Below are positions 1-10,260 of a DNA stretch of 64,000 nt, in pieces (position 1 is the stretch's first letter; every line of letters begins with the position of its first letter). The notes under the pieces were generated by a model that saw only the letters and a list, made by a program, of their open reading frames with translations, was not told the origin of the DNA and ran no database searches. A program made the translations under genes and the position numbers. The stretch is from Monarcha castaneiventris obscurior (lineage: Eukaryota; Chordata; Aves; Passeriformes; Monarchidae), in NCBI GenBank assembly GCA_026261815.1, contig JAMPIT010000476.1, forward strand, positions 4,553,501-4,617,500. Direction: 5' to 3'.

Positions 1-145
1 AGCCACATGCCTATGGGCACCGTGGAGTGACTCAGGGAGGCTGCTGGATCCCAGGGGTGGCATGGCAGGCAGCATCCCTGGATGTTTGCCACTGGGCTGG
101 GACCTCCCGATGCTCTCTGACAGCTGGCTCTTCCCGTGCCTCCAG

Positions 146-1853
146 GCCTACGTGGAACCCACATGGAGCACGCCTACGACTTCTACAAGCCAAATCTGTC
201 CTCTGAGTACCCGGTGGTGGACGGGCAGCTCTCCATCCAGTGCTACCTGCGGGCGCTGGACCGCTGCTATGCCGTGTACCGACGGAAGGCGGAGGCCCAG
301 TGGAAGCAGGGTAAGTGGCAGCACCCCCGAGGTGCCCATTGCAGCCCCCTGGATACTGATGGCCCCATGTTGCCTCCCAGCTGGCATCCAGAGGCCCTTC
401 ACCCTCGATGACTTCAAGTACATCATCTTCCACTCGCCCTTCTGCAAGCTGGTGCAGAAGTCTGTGGGGCGGCTGCTGCTGAATGACTTCTTGGCCTCCC
501 CCAACCCCGACACAGCCTCCGGCCTCTACAAGGGGCTGCAGTCCTTCCGGTGGGTCCCTGTGCCGTGTCCCCCATTCCTCAGCCCAGCCAGGGATGTGCT
601 GGTCTGGGGTTTGAGCTGGTCTCTCTCTGGGCAGTGGTGTGAAGCTGGAGGACACCTACACCAGCAAGGAGGTAGAGAAGGCATTCCAGGCAGCCAGCCA
701 GGACATCTTCAACCAGAAGACCAAGCCCTCCCTGCTCCTCTCTTCCCGCAATGGCAACATGTACACACCATCCATGTATGGCTGCCTGGCCTCCCTCCTG
801 TCCCAGTGAGTCCCCGAAAATGCTGACTTGGGGAGAGGTAGGAGGTCATTTTGGGGAGGGCACTCCCTGGCTGGATAGAGGGCCAGAACTCATCTCCCAG
901 CACTCATCTCCCCCTGCCTCAACAGGGACCTGATGCTTTCATTGCATACAACCCCCAGCATGGATGCATCCTGCTCCATGCCATCTCCCTGCCAGTCTTT
1001 TCATCCCAACTTGCTGGAGCTGGGCCAGTGCATAAAGCCCTTCTGTCATCACTAGGAGGATGAAAACCCCTGCTGTCGTGCCCAGTAGAATGAGTGACCC
1101 CATGGGAAAGGAGCCATGGGAACAGACAGGCTCTGAGGGGAACAAAAGCCTTGTCCTGGGGCTCCCTGGCACCACCACACTCCAGGGCCACATTCCCTTG
1201 GAAAAATGGCCCCGAGGCCCAAGGATCGGCCTGCCTGCAAAGGAGGCAGCCCCCTACATGATCCCTACAGCCCTGTATCCCCATCACCCCTCAGCCCACA
1301 TCTCCTCTAACCCCCTAACTTCCCGCTGCAGGTGCTCAGCACGGGACCTGGCTGGCTCCCGCATCGGTGCCTTCTCCTACGGCTCAGGACTGGCTGCCAG
1401 CATGTTCTCCTTCCGCGTCTCGCAGGATGCAGCCCCAGGTGAGCCCCAGGGGAGTGAGGAAGGGAAGGGGAGGGCAGCGTGGGGCTGTGAGGCCAGGGCT
1501 GCCAGCAGTGCCATCTCACACGCGGGGTGCCCGTTGCCAGGCTCGCCCCTGGACAAGCTGGTCTCCAGCCTAGCTGACCTGCCCACTCGCCTGGATGCCC
1601 GCAAGCGCGTGGCCCCACAGGACTTCGCCGAGATCATGAAGAAACGGGAGGAAACCCACCACTTGGGTGAGTGGGGTTGGGGGGATGTGACCCTGCCTTG
1701 CTGGGACCCCACAACACCCCTGAGCATCGCTGGCCTCTCGCTGCAGCCGACCACGCTCCCCACGGCTCCCAGGCGGATCTCTTCCCTGGAACCTGGTACC
1801 TGACACGGGTGGATTCCAAGTACCGCCGCGAATATGCCAGGAAGCCCATCTAA
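146..1853 (+). CDS. HMGCS2: Mitochondrial hydroxymethylglutaryl-CoA synthase, C-terminal part (5' exons lie outside the window)
   Basis: Condenses acetyl-CoA with acetoacetyl-CoA to HMG-CoA, the committed step of ketogenesis in mitochondria. Six coding exons are visible: 146-310, 381-549, 635-805, 1332-1438, 1541-1666 and 1747-1853. All have GT/AG borders and matching phases, and encode 280 residues ending in TAA. The catalytic histidine is in the [14 protein letters not shown] segment (His codon 431-433). Other family blocks are [44 protein letters not shown] and GTWYLTRVD. The protein stops right after YARKPI, as HMGCS2 does. Cytosolic HMGCS1 carries a further C-terminal tail, and this together with the tail-to-tail PHGDH neighbour favours HMGCS2. 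The mitochondrial targeting sequence and the catalytic Cys/Glu exons are upstream of the window. Bases 1-145 are intron. Confidence 0.93.
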
Positions 1854-2051
1854 GGTGGGATCAGCAGAGTGGTGAGCCCTGCGGAGGGGGATGATCTCTT
1901 TCCCGTTGTCATCCCTGTTCATCCCTACATCCGGGGCTGACCTCTGTGGGAAACTTCACTTTGGATGGCTGGGGAATGGCCAGCAGTGACTCGGGCCCCA
2001 GAGCTGTTGGAGACGGCGGCATCTTCTGCAAACACCTGGGCAATGCAGGGG

Positions 2052-2057
2052 AATAAA
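2052..2057 (+). terminator. Polyadenylation signal AATAAA of HMGCS2
   Basis: A canonical AATAAA lies about 200 bases after the HMGCS2 stop codon, which fits a short 3' UTR (1854 to about 2075). The next 500 bases up to the PHGDH signal on the other strand hold no coding sequence that I can recognise. Confidence 0.7.
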
Positions 2058-2573
2058 GGTGCGGATGGGAGGGGGCAGCAGCCTGGCTCTGGCTCCTGGT
2101 CTTGACTGGTCTCCTCCCACCCCAGGTCTCTCCATCTTAACAACTGTCTGGATTGCAGCCACTTACAGAATTTATTCCATGGTCACCTGCCCTGTTAGAC
2201 ATGGGAGTATGCCCTGACATTCTGGGGGAGCCAAGTAAGCCCCAACCTTCCAGTCTCCAGTTTGGGGGGGCAAGATGGCATTTTCCCCATGATGTCATTA
2301 AATTGAAACATCCTCATGGCAAAACCTGTGGGCAGGAGGGCACAGATGATGCAGGGACTCATGGGAGGGCTCATCCCCCTTGCAGCGCTGCTCTCTGGAC
2401 CATGTCCCAGCACAGGACTGTGGCCAGGCAGGACCTCAGCAGCCAGAGACCTTTGCACCCTTCAGCAAATAGCAGCAGGGCCGGGGAGCAGCAGGGGCAG
2501 GAGGGAGGGGGTTTGGGGTTGAGGACAAAGGACTGCACAGACAGGGCACCACATGCTCTCTCCTTCTAGACCC

Positions 2574-2579
2574 TTTATT
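2574..2579 (-). terminator. Polyadenylation signal (AATAAA on minus strand) of PHGDH
   Basis: TTTATT on the plus strand reads AATAAA on the minus strand, about 120 bases beyond the PHGDH stop codon. HMGCS2 and PHGDH thus end about 500 bases apart in a convergent arrangement. Confidence 0.7.
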
Positions 2580-2700
2580 GAATGTGGGGCCACCCCAAAC
2601 CCAGTGTGGGGGTCAGGGATGGCCATGTGCGATGCTTCCCCAGCTGGGGGAGGGTCCAGGTGCTGCGGCCATGGGGTCAGTCCTTGTCGGCAGTCAGGGT

Positions 2701-5700
2701 CTACAGCAGGTGGAGCTGGAAGGCTTCTGTGACACATGGCTTCAGCTCGCTGAGGTTGGGCAGGGGGGCTGAAAGCCCCACGATGCTCCACTGCTCCCCT
2801 GCCACTGTGCTGGAGCTGTGGTAGGACAGGAGCTGGGCCCCTGCCTTGCTCAGCAGCCCTGGAGAGGAGGACAGGAATTAGGGACCACAGGCTGCCCCAC
2901 TGCCCCAGCACCCAGCAGGGAGCTGAGCCTCTGCTTGCCCCAACACCCTCAGAGGCCCATGATGCCATTTCTTCCCCCACCCCAAGTCCTTTGCTCCATA
3001 TCACACAGCCCTCTGCCCAAATTCCCCATCTATCCATCTCTCCAGGCAACATCTGCAGCAACAGGTGGGCTGCAGAGGTTCCCAGGCTGTCCCTGCAGCT
3101 TGGGGCTACCACAGGGACTCACCGGTCAGCGTGGCCAGAGCACTGGGATCAGAGGCTTTGGCTCTGTAGATGAGGAGAGGGCCAGACAGTGGGGCTGGCT
3201 GCTTGAAGGTGGCCCCATTGATCTGCCGCAGGACCGGGGTGTTGCCCTGCACCGTCCCTGTCACCTGGTGTGGGGTGCCCTGCAGGGACACCTGCACCAG
3301 ACCAGTGCTGCTGTCGGGCTCGGGGACCACATCACTGTGGGTGGTTGTGACCTGCCAGAGAGACACGGCCACTCAGTGCCCAGGTCCTGCGTGTGGGTGG
3401 GGATGGGGAAGGAACGTCCTCGGAGGCACCCCAGGGAACATCCAGCCTGAGTGCTGCATTAGCAGCCCGGTAGGGTGCCCCCAGGCTCATGCTGCTTGGT
3501 GGGGAAGGTGCACCGGGCTGAGGGCAAAGCCTGGGTGTCCACGCACCTTCAGCCCAGCCTCCTGGGCCAGCAGTGTGGCGTTCACCAGGGTCACCTCCTT
3601 CTGCGTCCCTCCAGCCAGCATGCCCGCAGCCACAGCAGGCGTCAGGTAGCTCCCAGCCTCCTTCAGGGGTGTCCCTGGGGTGCACGGAGGAGGCATGGAT
3701 GAGCCAGCAGCAGAGAGGTCAGGCCTGCACTCGAGTGGCCAGCCTGGAGCTGGTCATTCCGCCCACCCAATCCATCCACCCATCCATCCCTGCTGCTGGA
3801 TGGATCCCTGGGCTCCAATCCCACCATCAACCGCCTTCCTGTCCACCTGTTCTCCTGCCTGCCCATGGAGGTCCCCACATCCAGGCTCACCTAGGGTGCA
3901 GACCTGCACGCTACCCTGCACTTGCTTGCCCACTGTGCGCAGCACCGTGCCCAGGGCCCTGGCCAGGGCAATCCAAGGCTTGGTCTGGGGTGCAAAAGCC
4001 TTGCTGAGAGCCTGCCCATTAACCTGTGGGAGAGAGTGAGTGGTGAGAGCCTGCCAGGGATCACACATGGAGCATTGCTCCCAGTGCACCCATGGGTTAC
4101 AGCTGGGGGGACTGAGGCCCAGAGGTCAGGTGCTGCAGGGGGACTCACTACACCAGTCAGCCCCTTCCCCGTGGCCATGTCCACGATCTGCATGGCGATT
4201 TCCTTGCCACAGCGGCTTTGTGCCTCCCATGTGCTGGCACCCAGGTGTGGGCAGGAGATGACGTTGGGGTGGTTCACCAGGTCACGGTCCTTTGGGGGCT
4301 CCTGCAGACACAATTCCATCCTGCCATCAGCTCCCAGCACCCACCTGGGAGCTCAGAGCAGGGGGGATTTACCCCACCTCCTTCGCAAGGAGAGAAGCTG
4401 AGAAGGGCTGTTCCTGGTCCCAGGGTTTGCCAGGCTGCCCTGCCCTGGTTTGGGCAAAATTAAGGTGATGCTGAGACAAAACCAAGCTTGGGGGGTCCCA
4501 ACAGCCCCACTCACCTGTGTGAAGACATCGAGGGCAGCCCCGCCACACTGCCCCGACTGCAGCGCCCGCAGCAGCGCGCCCTCGTCCACGATGCCACCGC
4601 GGGCACAGTTGACCACCTGCACACCACGGCGGCACTTGGCAAAGGTGCTGTCATTCAGGAGCCCTGCAGAAGGAGGGCTGTGAGCAGCAGGGGGCTGCCC
4701 CAGCTCTCCCCAAACCTCCCTGTGATCATGCCCACCCCATACCCGTGGTGGAAGGCAGCAGCGGCGTGTGCACCGTGATGAAGTCACAGCGGGGCCAGAT
4801 CTGCTCCAGCGGCAGCTGCTCCACACCAAAGGTGGCTGAGACATCGGGGGTGATGATGGGGTCGTAGCCTATGGTCTGAGGCAGAGCAGGCACTCATTCT
4901 TTCAGCCTGGCATGGTGGTCTATGCTCCCCATCTCTCCTCCCTGCCCTATCTCCTTACCTTCATGCCAAACGCCTGCATGCGGGTGGCCACCTCCCTGCC
5001 GATGCGTCCCAGCCCCAGCACGGCCAGTGTCTTCCCGTTCAGCTCCATGCCCATGTACTGGGGAGCACAGGGAGAGTGAGTGACCACACCCCACATGGGC
5101 ACCCACCACCCAGAGGTGCTTCACCGCCTCCTACCTTCTTACGGTCCCACTTGCCCTCCTTCATGGAGGCAGCTGCCTGTGGGATCTGCCTAAAAAGGAG
5201 GCTGGGGTCAGTGTGGGGCAGAGGGCTGTAGGGCACACTTCTGTCTGCATTCTGCCTTGTGCTCACCTGGCCAGGCACAGGATCATCCCACAGGTGAGCT
5301 CGGCGGCGCTGAGGCTGTTCCCAGTGGGTGTGCTGGGGATGGAGAGTGGTGTCACTGGTGTGTCCCCCGGGCTGACAGGGCGTCTGTGCCCCGTGACGAT
5401 GGAGATACACAGGGAGATGCCAGGGGTGCCGTGGGTGGGGAGGGCACCCTATTGAAGCCTCTCCCGCCTCCCCAGGATCACAGGCACGGACGTCCCCCCA
5501 CTCCTGCTCTTACTTCATGACCAGAACGCCCTTCCTGGTGGCTGCCTCTACGTCCACATTGTCCACACCAGTACCAGCTCTGCCCACCACCTTCAGCCTC
5601 TCTGCCGCCTCCAGCACCTCGGCCGTGACTTTGGTGGCCGAGCGGACGATGAGCCCATCGCAGTCCTAAGGGGTGACAGACACGGCGAGTGGGACCAGGG

Positions 5701-6031
5701 CCGGGGCCGGTGGTCCCGGGTGGGTCACGGGATGGGGACGGCCACTGCCAGGGTCCGGGATGTGCCGTGCGAAACCGGCCGGACTCTTGCATCAGACAGG
5801 AGGCGGGGACCGGTCGAGAGGGTCCGCTGCACCCGGGACCGCCGGCCTGCAGCTGTACCCACCCACCCACCCGTGGGTGCAGCCCTTCCTCACCCGGATC
5901 TCCCGCAGCAGCTCCTCCTTGCTCAGCCCGGGCTTCTCCTGCACCCGGAGCCCGCCGGCCTGCAGGATCTCCCGGCAGCAGGGGTCCAGGCTGTCGCTGA
6001 TCAGCACTTTCTGCAGCTTGCCTAGTGCCAT
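2701..6031 (-). CDS. PHGDH: D-3-phosphoglycerate dehydrogenase, complete
   Basis: Oxidises 3-phosphoglycerate to 3-phosphohydroxypyruvate with NAD+, the first step of cytosolic serine synthesis. Twelve exons (minus strand): 6031-5894, 5665-5514, 5332-5267, 5189-5135, 5057-4959, 4875-4743, 4663-4515, 4301-4149, 4023-3891, 3674-3547, 3351-3123 and 2858-2701. They sum to 1,593 bases (530 residues plus TAG), close to the human 533. The start [19 protein letters not shown] matches the family. The NAD-binding GLGRIG loop is at residues 152-157. The catalytic triad is present as Arg236 ([11 protein letters not shown]), Glu265 and His283 ([10 protein letters not shown]). C-terminal regulatory domains follow. 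Residue 289, directly after LGAST, is Trp (TGG at 4229-4227) where human has Lys. The start lies in a CpG island. Confidence 0.97.
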
Positions 6032-6420
6032 GGCGGGAGGGGGCCCGACGGGACGGGGATGGACGGCACGGGACGGGGGTGCCGGCTCTCTCCGCACACC
6101 GCCCAGAGGCTGCTGCTGCCCCTCCGCCGCGCTAAAAGAGCTGCGAGCGGTGCACGTTTTTCGGGCTCATTGGGTCCCGTCTCCATGATCCCACCTCCTT
6201 CCCTTCCCCTCCCCGCCCCAGCCCGCCCGGTCCCCCCCTCATCCCCCCCGCCCCCGGGGGGAGGGAGGGAGGAGGCGGGGGTTGTGGGGCCGGGGCTGGG
6301 CCGGGCCCCCCAGCAGCCCCAGAGAAAAGGAAGGGGGTGCCCCGCCAGGACCCCGTGGGTCGGGGAGCCACGAAACCGGAGGGAGAGTGTCCCGACCCTC
6401 CGCACCGCTTCCGTGCCTCA
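5680..6420 (-). promoter_or_regulatory. CpG-rich promoter region of PHGDH
   Basis: GC- and CpG-rich DNA surrounds exon 1 (6031-5894) and extends about 400 bases upstream, with C-rich/G-rich blocks around 6,190-6,320 that could bind SP/KLF factors. Borders are judged by eye. I found no clear TATA box, which fits a housekeeping-type promoter. Confidence 0.6.
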
Positions 6421-8199
6421 GTTTCCCCGTCCCGCATATCACAGCTCAGCAAGGCAGGAGGGGGACGGCAGTGGCAGCCACGAGGTTGCGGGTGGCTCCC
6501 CACAAAGCTGGGGGTGCCGTTGACAGGAAGCAACCCGACCCCAGCCCATGGCGAGCCCGGCCATGCCCTCCCCAGCTCGCCCACGAATGGGGGTTCCCCA
6601 GACCCCACAGCTCAGAAGTGAGGCAGAGCCATGGCCCCTGCCCACCCCCAACTTTGTGCCCGCTGTTGAGCAATGCCCCTGATAAGGGGCCGGGGACACG
6701 GGGCCAGACCTGGCCACTGGCTCCCAATGACGTGGGGTGCATGGGAGCCACCCAGCAAACGCCCTCCATGGGGCAAGAGCCACGCGGCTGCGTCCAGTGA
6801 CCTCGCCGTGGGAAGTGCTGGCCCTGAGACACCATGGTGAGGGGGCCATGAGACCGGGCACAGCCCGGCATGTGCGTGCGGCCAAACCTTCACAGGGCAC
6901 CTGGACCAGACACACCCCACACCCTGCCCATGGGGGGCAAGGTCTGGCCCTTCCTTCCACCACTTTTCATGCACTGGGGGTGAGCAGATCAGACCCAGTG
7001 CTCCCAAGCAGGGTCCTAATGAGATTGGGCCCTTCCCCAGGCTCTGCACGCCCCAGGCAGCAGGTCTGAGCCAAACTGCCCTGTGTGAGACTGGGCGGCC
7101 CTGGAGGCTGTTAAACCGAGCAGAGTCCAAGTGACGGGCCTGTCCCAGCAGACAGGAGGTGGCCAGAACAGGATGACTGTCCTCGCCACAGGCAGCGCCG
7201 CTGAGGTGGGAGAGCCCAGCACTATGCACACCCTGGAGCTGTGTCCAGCCTGGCACCACCTACAGCCTGTGCTACACGGCAGCCACAGCCAGGGAACAAC
7301 CGTGACGCCAGAGCGGGGAAAGTCCAGGGCGGCCAGCGCGGGGTGAGAGATGCGGTCAAGGGCAGCGGCTGGTGAAACCTGCAGCGGTCCCGAAACGGCC
7401 CCTCGACAGAGAACCGTGACCCGGGCACCGCGACAGGGCTCCCTCTCCGCAGCCTCACGCGTGGCGTGGGCTGGGGGCACCCACACTGCTGGACCCGCTG
7501 TGGCTGGAACATGGCCCGCTGTCCCTCAGCCCTTGGCACAGCCGGGCGCCGGCCCCGGCCTCTGTTTTAGCCATTAGGACCTTGCTCAAGGTGCCCGGAG
7601 GACACTTCAGGACCTGTGATCCCGGTGCCCTGCTCCCCGTGCCGGCACCGCCCGGGCTTGCCCAGCGCCTCCGTGGCTCCTCTCCCACGCCTGTGGCGTG
7701 TTTGTGCGGACGACACGCGTGGCCAAGCCATCGCTGCCTGTGGCAGCGCTGCGGCATCGCTTTCCCCGGCCAGCTGGTGCCCTCTCCTGGGGATTGTGGC
7801 CAGAGGCACAGCCTCACGGCTCTCGCCGGGGGCCTGCTGGCACACTGAGGGTGCTGGAGAGGTGGCTGTGCCAGCAGGCCTGTACCCCCACTCCTTGCCC
7901 TCCTAGGGAGCCAGATGGAGGGGACCCAAAGGTTGGAGGGGACCCAAAGGCTGGAGGGGACCCAAAGGCTGGAGGGGACCCAAAGCTGGCAGGGCCAGCG
8001 GGATGGGTGCCGGAGGACTTGGGCTATGGTGGCTGATGAGTCACAACAGGAACGGAGTGTGGGAGTTACGGGGGCACAGCACCCCTCTGCTGACCCCATT
8101 TGTACCAGGTATTGCGTTTACAGTAAGAAATTTGGCAGAAAATAAACCCACCTCTGTTCCAGACAGTCCTCAGAGATCAGAGGGTTGGAGACAGCTGAG
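6421..8199. other. Gene-free intergenic DNA upstream of PHGDH
   Basis: Long open frames occur on both strands only because the DNA is GC-rich. None shows a recognisable domain, splice structure or start context. The only structured element seen is the 18-base tandem repeat near 7.95 kb. Confidence 0.5.
7921..7990 (+). repeat. Short tandem repeat, 18-base unit, about four copies
   Basis: The unit GGGACCCAAAGGCTGGAG repeats nearly perfectly: the first copy has GGTT in place of GGCT and the last is truncated. It gives an open frame on both strands but looks non-coding. Confidence 0.85.
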
Positions 8200-8965
8200 C
8201 TTAAGTTCTGAGTACAACCAATTTGGCACTATATGTCTGGTCGTGTTCAGTAGGAAATTCCATGAGTGCAGCTTCACAAATAGTGCAGCTTATTAATTCA
8301 ACACCATAGGTTTGGTCACATTCCATAAGAACCTTCATAATCCCAGATTCATGAATAATGCAGTTTATCGAAGCAGCAGAAACACAGATACAGAACTGCT
8401 GTTGATAAATGCACCACTTGCAATAGAGCTCTAACAGTAACAATAATGTTGTGTTAACCAGGGTGATGATAATAACAACTGTAAACAGAAACTTACCATG
8501 AAGATGTCCCCACTTGGGAGGAGGGAGAGGAGAGTAGCCCATTGACAGTCTCCAAGGTACTTTTGGGTCTTCCTCCTAACCAGGTAAAATTTCTATCCTC
8601 CCTTCTCCCCCTACTCCTATGATATGTAGAGTATGACCTAAGTGGAGAGCATGGAGCTATATACGTGGTACCATGTAGTATTAAGCTTATTAGCATATGC
8701 AGAGTGCATATTTTAATATTTAAATGATCCTTAATCAGACAAAAGTTACCTTTTTGGCCCCTGTGTCCTCCAAATTTCTGGTCATATGACTTTGTTCTGT
8801 TTGTCAGAGGCAAAGCAGGACCATGCCATCGCCACAGGACCTCCTTCTTCAGCCAACTCATCCTTTCTTGCCACCAACTCTGTGGTTCTCCATCCACGCA
8901 GGTAACACAGAGGGTATAGAGAGTAACCTTTAGCCCTTGCCTGGCTCCTTGGTCATCATTCCACA
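8200..8965 (-). mobile_element. Degraded retroviral LTR, copy 1
   Basis: From about 8,450 to 8,965 this aligns by eye with 14,918-15,469, sharing blocks such as AGTAGCCCATTGAC, GGGTCTTCCTCCTAAC and TTAGCCCTTGCCTGGCTC. On the minus strand both copies start TGTGG and continue into GATGACC/TAA...AGCCAGGCAAGGGCTAA, so this is LTR orientation minus. The part 8,205-8,380 contains two degenerate tandem copies of an unit of about 80 bases. The lower boundary is uncertain and I found no target-site duplication. Confidence 0.6.
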
Positions 8966-9826
8966 CAAGGGTCCTGGACAGACTCTGCTTGGTGGCAGGT
9001 GGGGTGGCCATGGGGACAGCTGGTTGAAGGGCTGTGGGGGTGCAGGACAGAGGAGAATGGGGTGAAGTAAGAGGGAATTGGGAGGAGGGTCCTTGCAGGG
9101 AGAATGGGGCTGGGGGAGGAGTCAGGGGCAGCACTGGTATTGGGACGTCAAGCAGGGAAAGGAATTAGGGGCATCAAAGGGGACTGGGGTTATTGGGGTT
9201 GGGATGGGGAGTGGCAAAGAAGAGGAAAGTGGTGGGGGAGATTGGGAGTATTTTGTTGGGATGGTGGGTGTTCAAGGGGGTTTATAGGGATGAAAGGCTA
9301 TAGGAATGTCCCAGTGGAGGACTGGTAAGTCATGGACAATTAGAGAGCAAGTGAGGGTATTGTGGGGCTGGAGCAACACCCAGGGACTCATGGGCTTCCG
9401 GGGTGGCAAAGGGGATTGGGGCTTTCGGGTTGAGATGGAGGCATCCAAGGAAGGGGATGATAAGGACGACTGGGCATGTAATTGGGGTGTCAGGATGAAG
9501 GGTTGAGGGTGCCTTGGGGGATCTTGGCTAATTGGGTGTCTTTTGGGGAGACTGTGAAGCTGGAAGAACGATTGAGGAAGGGATGATGGATTGTTTCTGG
9601 GGGACTGAAGTGTGAGGAAGGATCGGGGCTCATCCAGAGGGACTGGATGGACGGGGGGATTGGGGCTGGGGTTGGCTGTGTCAGCCGGGACAGGATGGCG
9701 GCCGGGAGCGGGGGCTGGGGAGATTAAGGGTGGATAGAGAGAGGGATCAGGGAGAGAGCAGAGGGAGGGAGCAGGGAAGGAAAGATGGGGGCCAGAGGGG
9801 GGGATGGAGGGAGAGAAGGAAGGAAG
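8966..9826. other. G-rich non-coding DNA between LTR copy 1 and the distal PDE4DIP CpG island
   Basis: The plus strand is purine-rich (GGGG and GGGA blocks), which gives a long but unconvincing open frame of about 340 codons on the opposite strand, rich in Pro/Ser. No conserved domain is recognisable. Confidence 0.5.
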
Positions 9827-9945
9827 GATGCGGGGTGAGGAGGGAGGGAGGGATGGATGCTGGGAGGCAGGGATGGATGAAGGATGCGGGGTCAGGAGGG
9901 AGGGAGGGATGGATGCCGGGAGGCAGGGATGGATGAAGGATGGAG
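9827..9945 (+). repeat. Tandem duplication, about 60-base purine-rich unit
   Basis: GATGCGGGGTGAGGAGGGAG begins a block that repeats from about 9,886 with a single change in the opening motif (GTGAGG to GTCAGG). The unit is built of GGAGG and GGATGG blocks and lies immediately upstream of the CpG island. Confidence 0.8.
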
Positions 9946-9959
9946 GCAGGGAGAAGGAG

Positions 9960-10260
9960 GAGGAGGAGGAGGCAGAGGCGGGCGGAGCCGGTCGGTGCCG
10001 CAGAGCCGCCTCCCCGGCGCACGCCGGGCCGGCTCGGCAGCGCCTGCGGGGACCCGGCGGTCCGGCCCGGTGCCCGCGGTGGCCGGCCCGGTGCTGGCCG
10101 GCCCGGTGCCGCCGGTGCGTGGCCCGGTGCCGCCCGGCCCGGTGCGGCGGAGCCCGGCGGGGCAGGATGCGAGCCCCGAGGCGGAGGTGAGGAGCGTGTC
10201 CGTGCGCGCGTGTGACATCCGCGGGTGCGCGTGTCCGGGGTGATGCGGGTCGGGATGTCC
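9960..10260 (+). promoter_or_regulatory. Distal CpG island, putative PDE4DIP upstream promoter
   Basis: Very CpG-rich, with tandem GGCCCGGTGC-type units at 10,060-10,145. It contains an ATG (10,167) whose short frame ends at a strong donor (AG followed by GTGAGG at 10,187). That donor is in phase with downstream exons at 16,969 and 17,226, so I infer a first exon and promoter here. No transcript evidence is available. Confidence 0.55.

Noticed and set aside
146..1853. HMGCS1 (cytosolic) as identity of the first gene
   Set aside because: The C-terminus stops after YARKPI without the HMGCS1 tail, and the gene is tail-to-tail with PHGDH as HMGCS2 is in human.
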